A DNA stretch of 15,104 bases from contig DBXF01000040.1 in assembly GCA_002309295.1 (NCBI GenBank), forward strand, positions 56,335-71,438. Direction: 5' to 3'. The position numbers were made by a program, and so were the translations under genes. Of this stretch, positions 7,318-14,500 are shown in pieces (within the stretch, counting starts at the first letter, position 1; the number at the start of each line of letters is the position of its first letter). The stretch is from Bacteroidales bacterium UBA1219 (lineage in GTDB: Bacteria > Bacteroidota > Bacteroidia > Bacteroidales > P3). A model generated the notes under the pieces. The model saw nothing but the letters and a program-made list of their open reading frames with translations. It searched no databases and was not told the DNA's origin.

Positions 7318-7615
7318 ATAAATCTCAACTCATTTTCTTTGCGATATTTTTCTTTTCCTTTATAATTATACAGAAATATTCAATTTTCATGGACTTATTT
7401 GTAAGAGGCTTTTGGCATCAATTTCCACATTATAGTTATATTATATGTTTTGTTATATAATTTATATTATGTTAAGTAAAACATTAAAAACACCAAAAGG
7501 GCTGGCTCCAGACTCTCCTATGATAATAATTTAAATTGAAAATTGAAAAATGAAAAATGATAATTTAAATAAAATGTGTGAAAATCAAGGAAAAATATTT
7601 GGATTAAAAAGTAAG
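7318..7615. other. AT-rich intergenic region without a supported gene
   Basis: This stretch is markedly poorer in G and C than the genes around it and holds no credible coding sequence; a 61-codon open frame at 7275-7460 begins before the terminator hairpin and is rich in F and I from base composition alone. The visible structure is the period-7 repeat at 7535-7560 and the two flanking TAATTTAAAT copies. A short GC-richer island (about 7499-7518) stands out in the middle without any recognised function. Confidence 0.6.
7527..7570. repeat. Period-7 ATTGAAA/AATGAAA repeat flanked by direct TAATTTAAAT copies
   Basis: From 7535 the sequence repeats every seven bases: ATTGAAA, ATTGAAA, AATGAAA, AATGA. 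The array is bracketed by two identical TAATTTAAAT decamers (7527-7536 and 7561-7570). Similar AT-rich heptad repeats are, from memory, common between Bacteroidota genes. It is too short and too regular to be a CRISPR array. No function can be assigned. Confidence 0.65.
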
Positions 7616-7647
7616 GTTGATTTTGTGAAAAAAAAAGCGTATATTTG
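7616..7647 (+). promoter_or_regulatory. Bacteroidota-type promoter of the dNK-kdsB-HU/SPOR operon
   Basis: A TATATTTG -7 box (7640-7647, followed by CA) matches TAnnTTTG perfectly. The -33 box is weaker, GTTG at 7616-7619, again with a 20-bp spacer. The predicted leader to the ATG at 7742 would be roughly 85-90 nt and contains a small CAGTC/GACTG hairpin. Confidence 0.65.
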
Positions 7648-7741
7648 CAAGTTGGGAAAAAAATCATTCTACAGTCAAACTGACTGACTATGAGTTATTA
7701 ACCCCAAAATATACTATAAATTGGAATAAAAACATAAAAAA

Positions 7742-8356
7742 ATGCATATAGCAATCGCAGGGAATATCGGTTCCGGAAAAACTACCCTTACCGGACTTTT
7801 GGCCAAACACATGAATTACGAAACGTTGTACGAAAGTACCGACAACAATCCGTATTTGAACAGTTTCTACGAAGACATGCGTCGTTGGTCTTTCAATTTG
7901 CAGATTTATTTCCTGCATACACGTTTTAAACAAGTGCTTGATATTCAGCGTGCTGAAAAGAACGTCATTCAAGATCGCACTTTATACGAAGATGCGTATA
8001 TCTTTGCTCCAAACCTGCACGACATGGGTTTGATGAACACCCGCGATTTTGAGAACTACCTGTCTATCTTTGAATTACTTTCGTCGTTTATCAAATATCC
8101 TGACCTGCTCATATATCTTCGCGGAAGCGTTCCGACACTTGTAAAACAGATCCAGAAACGCGGTCGCGACTACGAAAACACCATCCGTCTGGATTACCTC
8201 TCGAGCCTCAATCAGCGCTACGAGGAATGGATTGACCACTACGACAAAGGCAAACTCCTTATTATTGACATTGAGGAACTTAACTTTGCTGACAATCCCG
8301 ACGACCTGGGCTCGGTAATCAACAAAATCAACGCAGAAATACACGGACTTTTCTAA
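7742..8356 (+). CDS. Deoxynucleoside kinase
   Basis: This is a 204-residue member of the deoxynucleoside kinase family, which phosphorylates deoxynucleosides to 5'-monophosphates in the salvage pathway. The P-loop is GNIGSGKTT (residues 7-15). The DRT motif (D78-R79-T80, in the segment QDRTLYEDAYIFA) matches the family's ERS/DRS catalytic and substrate-orienting triplet, and RGRDYE (140-145) is the arginine-rich lid that closes on ATP. Length and motifs fit the dAK/dGK/dCK group of bacteria, but base preference cannot be decided by eye. It has a promoter about 90 bases upstream and is the first gene of an operon; kdsB starts 11 bp after its stop. Confidence 0.94.
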   Translation: MHIAIAGNIGSGKTTLTGLLAKHMNYETLYESTDNNPYLNSFYEDMRRWSFNLQIYFLHTRFKQVLDIQRAEKNVIQDRTLYEDAYIFAPNLHDMGLMNTRDFENYLSIFELLSSFIKYPDLLIYLRGSVPTLVKQIQKRGRDYENTIRLDYLSSLNQRYEEWIDHYDKGKLLIIDIEELNFADNPDDLGSVINKINAEIHGLF

Positions 8357-8367
8357 CAAAACTCCCG

Positions 8368-9117
8368 ATGAACGTTATTGGCATCATCCCTGCTCGTTAC
8401 GCTTCCACGCGCTTTCCCGGCAAGCCTCTGGCTATGATTCAAGGCAAGCCGATGATACAGCATGTGTACGAACGAGTGTCGCAAATGGCGCAATTGACCG
8501 ATGCCATTGTAGCCACCGATGATGTCCGTATAATGAATTGTGTATCAGCCTTTGGCGGCAAAGCGATGATGACCAGCGAATTGCACAAAAGCGGCACCGA
8601 CCGTTGTGGCGAAGTCCTGAAAAATCTTTTGTCTCAAGGCCTTAGCCCCGATGTCGTTGTAAATATCCAAGGCGACGAACCGTTTGTGGAACACACTCAG
8701 ATAGAACAACTTATCTGTTGCTTTGACGATGCTTGCGTGCAAATTGCCACACTTAAGAAAAAAATACGTTCCAATGACGAACTTCTTTCGCCAAATGCTG
8801 TGAAAGTGGTTTGCGACACGAACGGCAACGCTTTGTATTTCAGCAGGTTCGCTATTCCATACCAGCGTGGCTTTGAACAGAATTTATGGCTCGAAAACCA
8901 CGATTATTACAAACATATCGGTATTTACGCCTATCGCAGCGAAACCTTGCTGAAACTCATCACCCTACAACAAAGCGAGTTGGAAAAATGCGAATCGCTT
9001 GAACAACTTCGTTGGCTCGACAACGGCTTCAAAATCAGAGTTAAAGAAACAAATCACGAAAACATCGCAATAGACACACCAGAAGATTTATTAAAACTGA
9101 AAAACATATCATTATGA
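8368..9117 (+). CDS. kdsB: 3-deoxy-manno-octulosonate cytidylyltransferase (CMP-Kdo synthetase)
   Basis: KdsB activates Kdo with CTP to CMP-Kdo, the donor for the inner core of lipopolysaccharide; it acts in the cytoplasm. The 249-residue length is typical. Visible motifs are IIPARYASTRFPGKPL (about 6-21), which holds the nucleotide, then ATDD, SGTDRCGE, VVNIQGDEPFV, KHIGIYAYRSETLLKL, ESLEQLRWLDNGFKIRV and the C-terminal AIDTPEDLLKLK. The gene lies 11 bp after the deoxynucleoside kinase and overlaps the next gene by ATGA at 9114-9117, so the three are one operon. Nothing is truncated. It confirms a Gram-negative envelope with Kdo-containing lipid A. Confidence 0.97.
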   Translation: MNVIGIIPARYASTRFPGKPLAMIQGKPMIQHVYERVSQMAQLTDAIVATDDVRIMNCVSAFGGKAMMTSELHKSGTDRCGEVLKNLLSQGLSPDVVVNIQGDEPFVEHTQIEQLICCFDDACVQIATLKKKIRSNDELLSPNAVKVVCDTNGNALYFSRFAIPYQRGFEQNLWLENHDYYKHIGIYAYRSETLLKLITLQQSELEKCESLEQLRWLDNGFKIRVKETNHENIAIDTPEDLLKLKNISL

Positions 9118-10952
9118 ACATAACCGACCATATTGTATCACTGCTTAAAAGCGGTAAAAATGTTGAATTGAACGGCTTCGGTGCCTTTATAATAAAGACA
9201 CAGGACGCTTATTTGGACGAAAGCACAAACACTTTTTACCCAGCTAAGCAAACCGTTGAATTCCAACCTTATACCGAGGATAAAGGTAATATCGTTGAGT
9301 TGATTGCCCGAAAAGAGTGCGTCGACGAGAACACCGCAAGAAGAATGTGGCAGAACTATTCCGGCGCTTTGACAGAAAAACTGCAATCGCAGCACAGCCA
9401 CACTTTCCCCGAATTGGGCGACATGAGACTGGAAGACGGCGAATATCGCTTCTACCCTATCGACGGACTTAACCTGCTGGGCAACAACGAGTCCTATAAG
9501 CCTATCGTCGGTGTGGAAAAGTTTGAAACAAACGCCGAAGAAGACCCTTTCGCAGCATTTGACAATCCCGAAAGCGTTGCCCCTGTTGTTGAGGAAACAA
9601 TTCAAGAACCTGAACCCGAGTCAGAACCAGAACCTGTAAATCAAGACGAACCTACGGAAACAGAAGAAACTAAACCGGAGGAACAACCTGAACCCGAACC
9701 TGTGGCCGAAGTCGTAGCGGTTGCCGCAGAAACAATAGAACCAACCGAAAACGCTCCCGCAGAGACTTCCGAGCCTACCCCCTCCCCTGCCCCGGCCGAT
9801 GAAGTAGCTCCCGTACAACCTGCTGAAAATAAGGAAGATACGAACAATATAGCCGACGATTTGCAGAATATCTTGGACGAAGAACCTGACACACAAAAGT
9901 TAAAAGAGAAAAATCGTAAAAACAAACGAGGAATAAGAATCATTATTATTCTGCTTATAATATTGTTGCTACTGTTATGGGGTGGTGCGGCATTCTATTA
10001 TTTCTTTATTTACAAGAAAAATGCCAATCCCCTTGTTCAGGACAACGACAAGCCTGCTGTGGCACAGACCGACAGCACTTTGACATCGGAACAGCAGCCG
10101 CTTAAATCCGGCGAAAATGAAGGCGACGCCGAAATTGTTCCCGAGCAAGAGCCCGAGGCTGAGCCTGAAACCGATACAAAATCGGAAACTCTGGCCGCAG
10201 AAGAGACCACTGCCGACGCAAGCAACGATAACAGTTCGGTGAACAACGCCGCTGCCGACTACGACTACAACAAATTCAATTCGGCTTTCGCCTACGACCT
10301 CTCCACCGTTACGGTAAACGACCCCGATGCCGTTGAAACAAACAAGAGCCAGATTCTTAAACGTCTGTCGGGTAAGATTAAAGCTTTTGTTACCAGCAAG
10401 CAATACTCCACGGCTGCCGACAAACTCCAGGCAAAACTTGGCGAATTCGTTACCGAACGTCTTGAGGACAAATTTGGCAGTCACCCCGAAGATTTCCAAA
10501 TTGCCGATCTTATGCCCTACACTACCGACAACTTTGTACGCAAATACGTCGGCGACGAGCTGCAGACACGTAAGCAACGCCGTGTGCGCTACGAGGTTAT
10601 CGAAGAAATCTTGGAAAACAACATCCTCGGCCAATATCTCGACGAACTTGTCAACGCCGGCGAGGTATCCAAAGATGTGTTTAAGGCTCCTCCCGCCCCG
10701 GTTTACACCGCACCGCTCTACACCAGTCCCAAACAAGGTTTCGATGTTATAGCAGGTACTTATCGCGACAAACAGTCGGCAATGAAAATGGCTTCGAATT
10801 TGCGTAAAAAAGGTGCCGGAGCCTACGTCATAGAAAGAGGCGGATTATATTATGTTAGTGCCGGTAGCGCTCCGTCGCGCACCGCCGCCGACAAGGTGCT
10901 GTTCCAGCTAAAGACTTGGTACACAAGCAACCTCTCTATCAAACAATGGTAA
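9114..10952 (+). CDS. HU-like / transmembrane / SPOR domain protein
   Basis: This 612-residue protein appears to span the inner membrane. Residues 1-50 resemble HU: LNGFGAF (19-25) matches HU's GFGTF turn, and an arm-like segment with YPAKQTVEFQP follows. A second, related domain covers about 55-135; together they recall the two-part HU-CCDC81-type domains of Bacteroidota proteins. Residues about 150-265 are an acidic, proline-rich linker with EP repeats. A basic stretch (KLKEKNRKNKRGIR) precedes one transmembrane helix (about 276-300), so the HU part is cytoplasmic. After it come another acidic linker (about 303-385), a helical region (about 390-530) and a C-terminal SPOR domain (about 542-612; GFDVIAGTYRDKQSAMKMA), which binds denuded septal peptidoglycan. 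Its start overlaps kdsB by ATGA. Architecture is read directly; a link to division or chromosome placement is inference. Confidence 0.9.
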   Translation: MNITDHIVSLLKSGKNVELNGFGAFIIKTQDAYLDESTNTFYPAKQTVEFQPYTEDKGNIVELIARKECVDENTARRMWQNYSGALTEKLQSQHSHTFPELGDMRLEDGEYRFYPIDGLNLLGNNESYKPIVGVEKFETNAEEDPFAAFDNPESVAPVVEETIQEPEPESEPEPVNQDEPTETEETKPEEQPEPEPVAEVVAVAAETIEPTENAPAETSEPTPSPAPADEVAPVQPAENKEDTNNIADDLQNILDEEPDTQKLKEKNRKNKRGIRIIIILLIILLLLLWGGAAFYYFFIYKKNANPLVQDNDKPAVAQTDSTLTSEQQPLKSGENEGDAEIVPEQEPEAEPETDTKSETLAAEETTADASNDNSSVNNAAADYDYNKFNSAFAYDLSTVTVNDPDAVETNKSQILKRLSGKIKAFVTSKQYSTAADKLQAKLGEFVTERLEDKFGSHPEDFQIADLMPYTTDNFVRKYVGDELQTRKQRRVRYEVIEEILENNILGQYLDELVNAGEVSKDVFKAPPAPVYTAPLYTSPKQGFDVIAGTYRDKQSAMKMASNLRKKGAGAYVIERGGLYYVSAGSAPSRTAADKVLFQLKTWYTSNLSIKQW

Positions 10953-10960
10953 AATAATAC

Positions 10961-10994
10961 AATGGCGGAAATCGGTTTCAAGGTTTCCGCCATT
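10961..10994 (+). terminator. Perfect 11-bp hairpin after the HU/SPOR gene
   Basis: AATGGCGGAAA (10961-10971) pairs perfectly with TTTCCGCCATT (10984-10994) around a 12-nt loop. It starts 8 bases after the stop at 10952. The tail is ATTATA-like, not a clean T-run, so termination may be partial. It lies before the trmB start at 11016 and argues against using the in-frame ATG at 10962. Confidence 0.55.
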
Positions 10995-11015
10995 ATTATA
11001 TACTTTCGTAAAACA

Positions 11016-11678
11016 ATGGGTAAAAACAAATTAGCACGTTTCGAGGAGAACCTTACCTTCCCAAACCTTTTCCAGGTTTCGTACGAGGATTTGAAGGACA
11101 ACAAATTTGAGATGAAAGGCCGTTGGCACGAGCAGTTTTTCGGCAACGACAACCCCATAGTCCTCGAACTGGGCTGCGGCAAAGGCGAATACACCGTAGC
11201 GTTGGCGCGCAAATACCCCGAAAAGAACTTCATCGGCATCGACATCAAAGGCGCACGGCTGTGGCGCGGATGCAAGACATCCAACGAGGAAGGGATGAAA
11301 AACGTGGCTTTCATACGCACACGCATCCAGCTGATAGAGCAGTTTTTCGCCGCCGGCGAGGTGTCGGAAATCTGGGTTACCTTCCCTGACCCACAGCCGA
11401 AGAAACCCAACAAACGCCTCACCTCGGAGCGTTTTCTGTCGTACTACAAGAACATCCTGCGTCCCGACAGCACCATACATCTGAAAACCGACTCCTATGA
11501 GTTGTACGACTACACTTTGAACGAGGTCATCCCGCAAGGCAACTACCAAGTGGTTTTCGCCACCGACGACCTCTACGGCACTCCCCGCGACCTCGAAGTG
11601 TGCGAGGTGCGTACTTTCTACGAAAGCATGTTCCTAAAAGAAGGGAAGAAAATCACTTACATTCAGTTCAAAATCTGA
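11016..11678 (+). CDS. trmB: tRNA (guanine-N7-)-methyltransferase TrmB
   Basis: TrmB makes 7-methylguanosine at position 46 of tRNA using S-adenosylmethionine. I start it at 11016 (MGKNKLARFEEN), which gives 220 residues and the N-terminus I know from Bacteroidota TrmB; the open frame extends to an ATG at 10962, but that codon is buried in a perfect hairpin. The SAM-binding motif is VLELGCGKGEYTVALA (around residues 49-64, with G53-C54-G55-K56-G57). GIDIKGARLWRG binds the adenosine side, and VTFPDPQPKKPNKRL is the TrmB catalytic and tRNA-binding motif. The LKTDSYELYDY segment and C-terminal YESMFLKEGKKITYIQFK are also typical. It lies 30 bp before a secreted-protein gene. Confidence 0.96.
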   Translation: MGKNKLARFEENLTFPNLFQVSYEDLKDNKFEMKGRWHEQFFGNDNPIVLELGCGKGEYTVALARKYPEKNFIGIDIKGARLWRGCKTSNEEGMKNVAFIRTRIQLIEQFFAAGEVSEIWVTFPDPQPKKPNKRLTSERFLSYYKNILRPDSTIHLKTDSYELYDYTLNEVIPQGNYQVVFATDDLYGTPRDLEVCEVRTFYESMFLKEGKKITYIQFKI

Positions 11679-11708
11679 ACTTAGTAATACATTATAAATA
11701 ATAAACGT

Positions 11709-12881
11709 ATGAAAAGAAAATCATTATTTTTCGTGTTTTTTATATTATTGGGCTGCTCTGTCATAGCCCAAAGTATAAGCATCAAGGGGACTGTGGTTGA
11801 TGCTGTAGATGGCGAGCCGCTTTCGTATTGCAACTGCTTTCTGAAAAGCTCCAACGTGGGCACGGCAACAGGCTTGGACGGCCGTTTCGACATCAAAACC
11901 CGACCGGACAATCTGCCCGACAGCCTTACCATACAGTATATCGGTTACGAGAGCCGTACCTTGGCCGTGAGCAAGAAAGGTAAGAATTTTGGCAAAATCG
12001 CCCTCACACCCCGCAACACCGAACTTAAGGACGTGGTTGTTAAGAGCAAACCGAGAAATTGGAACAAAACACTGAAAGGAGTTTTCGACAGCTGTATTTA
12101 CAAGACTTATCCAACGCCCTGCGTGTCGACGGTTTATTATAAAGAGTCGGCAGGCTTTGAAGGAAAGAAAATGGACAAGACAGAGGTGGCCGTAAATGTG
12201 TTGTTCCCAAAAAAGAACAGCAGGTCGATGAAACGCGACTGGATGCTTTTCGGCAACTGCGGCACTGCCGACGAGAGCTATTTTGTGACCGGATTGCGGA
12301 AATACGAGCAGGGAAAACTCGTTCTCCATCCCGAAGAGACTCCCAACTATTACGGCATCTTTGACTGCAACAGCCTAACACAATTGTTGAACAACAATGT
12401 GTATTTCTATAGAAACGTATATTTCGAAAAAATGGCCGCAAAAGCTATGTTCCGACTGGTGAAAATAGACACCATAGACGGGAATACGGTTTACACAATT
12501 GAAGGTCAGTTCAATGAAAAAGACAAATCAACAACCGAACTTTCAATCAGTTTCGACGAGACGCACAAAACCATCTATAACTACTATCTAAAAAATACCA
12601 CAGCCACAAAAAATGGTGGGCAGGTTACATATAGCGAGACCTACAACTTCCGCGTTACTAATGGTTTGGCTATACCCTTGTACTTTCGATTCCAAACCAC
12701 GGAGCAGGATTCGAAAAACGCCAAGGTGTTCACCATCTGCAACGAGGCGCTGTTTTCCGACACACGTTTGCCCAACGAGAAGGAAAGTCTCGGCAAAGAA
12801 TCCAACACCAAAAACAGCTTTGAATTTCAGGGAATTACCTACGACAAAGAGTTTTGGGACAACTACACCATTGTTGAGTAA
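11709..12881 (+). CDS. Secreted protein with N-terminal CarboxypepD_reg-like domain
   Basis: This 390-residue protein has a signal peptide (MKRKSLFFVFFILLGCSVIAQ). Cleavage after Ala-20 leaving Gln-21 is typical of Bacteroidota; LLGC (13-16) could instead be read as a lipobox, and I cannot decide. Residues about 22-107 form a CarboxypepD_reg-like beta-sandwich: ISIKGTVVDAVDGEPLSYCN, GTATGLDGRFDIK and LTIQYIGYESRTLAV are the usual signature. In SusC-type TonB receptors this domain precedes a plug and barrel, but neither is present here. The remaining part (about 108-390) is beta-rich with many aromatic residues and no motif I recognise; it resembles the stand-alone family that carries this domain followed by an uncharacterised region. 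It lies 30 bp after trmB. Envelope location is likely; function unknown. Confidence 0.88.
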   Translation: MKRKSLFFVFFILLGCSVIAQSISIKGTVVDAVDGEPLSYCNCFLKSSNVGTATGLDGRFDIKTRPDNLPDSLTIQYIGYESRTLAVSKKGKNFGKIALTPRNTELKDVVVKSKPRNWNKTLKGVFDSCIYKTYPTPCVSTVYYKESAGFEGKKMDKTEVAVNVLFPKKNSRSMKRDWMLFGNCGTADESYFVTGLRKYEQGKLVLHPEETPNYYGIFDCNSLTQLLNNNVYFYRNVYFEKMAAKAMFRLVKIDTIDGNTVYTIEGQFNEKDKSTTELSISFDETHKTIYNYYLKNTTATKNGGQVTYSETYNFRVTNGLAIPLYFRFQTTEQDSKNAKVFTICNEALFSDTRLPNEKESLGKESNTKNSFEFQGITYDKEFWDNYTIVE

Positions 12882-13062
12882 AAAGACCTAGCCACCAAAA
12901 ATAATGCTGCGTTGCATTTCAGTAACACCGTATCGTTTATCTCATTATCTTTTTGGCCATTTCGCTGAACAGTTGAAAACACCTTTTGATACTTTTTTGT
13001 CCTAGTTTATAGTGAGTTGCGATTTCGTTTTGACATTGTTCCAAAACTTTTTGAAAAAAAAG
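12882..13062. other. Intergenic region before the ompA-like gene
   Basis: No coding sequence is supported here. A weak AATGC/GCATT stem (12903-12918) is not followed by a T-run, so no clear terminator of the upstream gene is seen. AT-rich DNA leads into the inverted repeat and promoter described next. Confidence 0.5.
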
Positions 13063-13067
13063 TTTGG
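13041..13067. repeat. Inverted repeat overlapping the -33 box of the ompA-like gene
   Basis: CCAAAACTTTTT (13041-13052) is the reverse complement of AAAAAGTTTGG (13057-13067) apart from one extra A. The right arm contains the TTTG -33 box (13063-13066). It could be a protein-binding site for regulation, a bidirectional terminator remnant, or simply A-tracts next to a promoter. Confidence 0.55.
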
Positions 13068-13094
13068 ATAATCAAAAAAATAATCATATTTTTG
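13063..13094 (+). promoter_or_regulatory. Bacteroidota-type promoter of the OmpA-family gene
   Basis: TTTG at 13063-13066 and TATTTTTG at 13087-13094 (TAnnTTTG), followed by CA, are separated by exactly 20 bp. Both boxes match consensus. The expected start near 13101 leaves a leader of about 60 nt before the ATG at 13160. Confidence 0.8.
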
Positions 13095-13159
13095 CAAAAG
13101 CAAGTTGTGAATGATTTTCCAAATTGCATAAATATAGTATTAACCAAACAGTATAACAA

Positions 13160-14473
13160 ATGAAAAAATATGGTATTTTCTTGGCAATAGCAATGCTGGC
13201 AAGCACGGCTGTTTTTGCACAGGAAGGAATTCTCAAACTGCCGAAATACAAGTTCGGTTTCGGCTTGAAAGGTGGCGTGAACATAGCCAATATGCGCTAC
13301 ACATTCGACGAGTTCGCCGACTACGAGAATTCGTTCCTCGTTAAACCTCAATTCGGTATTTTTGCCGACTTCCCAATAGTTCCACAATTCTCTATAGGCG
13401 GAGAGTTCGACTATTACGGTCGTGGAGTGGAAATGAAAAAATATATTGATAAAAACTACGGCAATGTTGACTACCGCATCGATGCACAGTATTTCGACAT
13501 ACGCATGCCGTTAGTTTACTCGTTTAAACCGCGATACATGTTCACCCCTTATGTAGTGCTGGCCCCTGGCTTGGGCATCGCAAAAGGAGGTACAATGAGC
13601 TATAAAAGCGACATTATCGCAGGGGAAGACGATAACGGCGTAGAATATTGCGAAGACTTGAAACTAAACCTCACCAAGAAAAACTTCAGGAGCTTGGATT
13701 TCAACCTGTTCCTTGGTGCAGGTATCAACTACCCCATTCCCTTGGCAAACGGTCACAGACTGAACATAGGTCTAGAGGCTGGCTACAACTGGGGATTCAT
13801 CAACACTTTCTCAAAGGATGAACTTGACGAAAATCCCACACCTGATGTTACACAACCCAACACCACCGGATCGGTAAATGTTGACAACATCCTTTACCAA
13901 GGTGTAACCAACCAGGGCGGACGTTTCAACCGTGGCATAGAGGTGACTCTCCGTGTTGGCCTCGCCTTGTTCGACGCTCCAAAGACTCCCAAAAAAGAAA
14001 AACCACAACCCATCATTGTTGAAAAAACCGACACTGTTGTTGACACCGTGGTGAAATATGTGCACAAAGAATGCTACACCCTCGACGAGCTTGCAGCAAT
14101 GCTCGAACAGGGAAAGAATATCGCCGACAAGCGTGCGTGCATCTTCGACATGAAATTTGAGTTCGACTCCGACAAACTCAAAAACGAGTCCAAACCCATA
14201 CTCGACAAAGTTTACAAAATGCTGAAAGCCGACAGCGACCTGCGCATACAAATTAACGGCCACACCGACAGCATAGGCACCGACCAGTACAACCAAAACC
14301 TCTCGGAACGCCGTGCCAAATCGGCAGCCAACTACCTTGTGAACAAAGGTATAAGCCGCTACAGGATAACATGCACCGGATACGGTGAGGACTATCCTAT
14401 CGACACTAACGCCACTGAACAGGGTCGCGCACGCAACCGCCGCGTGGAAATCGAATTTAGAAAACAAAAATAG
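13160..14473 (+). CDS. OmpA-family outer membrane protein (beta-barrel plus peptidoglycan-binding domain)
   Basis: The 437-residue protein starts with a signal peptide (MKKYGIFLAIAMLASTAVFA, cut before Gln-21). Residues about 30-275 form a porin-like beta-barrel with alternating Tyr/Phe strands, opening with FGFGLKGGVNIANMRY and closing with GIEVTLRVGLALF. A proline/lysine linker (PKTPKKEKPQP) and a charged segment with two Cys (C305, C327) lead to the OmpA C-terminal domain (about 329-437). That domain has KFEFDSDKL, INGHTDS and LSERRAKSAANYL; Asp-370 and Arg-385 stand 15 apart, as in the peptidoglycan-binding pair of OmpA. It tethers the outer membrane to the cell wall and may form pores. 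It has its own strong promoter, and a lipoprotein gene follows at once. Confidence 0.95.
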   Translation: MKKYGIFLAIAMLASTAVFAQEGILKLPKYKFGFGLKGGVNIANMRYTFDEFADYENSFLVKPQFGIFADFPIVPQFSIGGEFDYYGRGVEMKKYIDKNYGNVDYRIDAQYFDIRMPLVYSFKPRYMFTPYVVLAPGLGIAKGGTMSYKSDIIAGEDDNGVEYCEDLKLNLTKKNFRSLDFNLFLGAGINYPIPLANGHRLNIGLEAGYNWGFINTFSKDELDENPTPDVTQPNTTGSVNVDNILYQGVTNQGGRFNRGIEVTLRVGLALFDAPKTPKKEKPQPIIVEKTDTVVDTVVKYVHKECYTLDELAAMLEQGKNIADKRACIFDMKFEFDSDKLKNESKPILDKVYKMLKADSDLRIQINGHTDSIGTDQYNQNLSERRAKSAANYLVNKGISRYRITCTGYGEDYPIDTNATEQGRARNRRVEIEFRKQK

Positions 14474-14500
14474 CGTCTAACCTCAAAAATGAATATTATC

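Noticed and set aside
7275..7460. 61-codon plus-strand frame after typA
   Set aside because: It runs through the typA terminator hairpin and consists of Phe/Ile-rich translation of AT-rich DNA with no start context.
7535..7560. Possible CRISPR or mobile-element end
   Set aside because: Units are 7 bp with no spacers, no terminal inverted repeats and no nearby transposase or cas gene.
9975..10736. 253-codon minus-strand frame opposite the HU/SPOR gene
   Set aside because: Compositional shadow of the plus-strand gene; its sequence has no recognisable domain and the plus-strand frame has clear domains.
10962..11015. Upstream ATG start for trmB
   Set aside because: It lies inside a perfect 11-bp hairpin and would add 18 residues before the family N-terminus MGKNKLARF.
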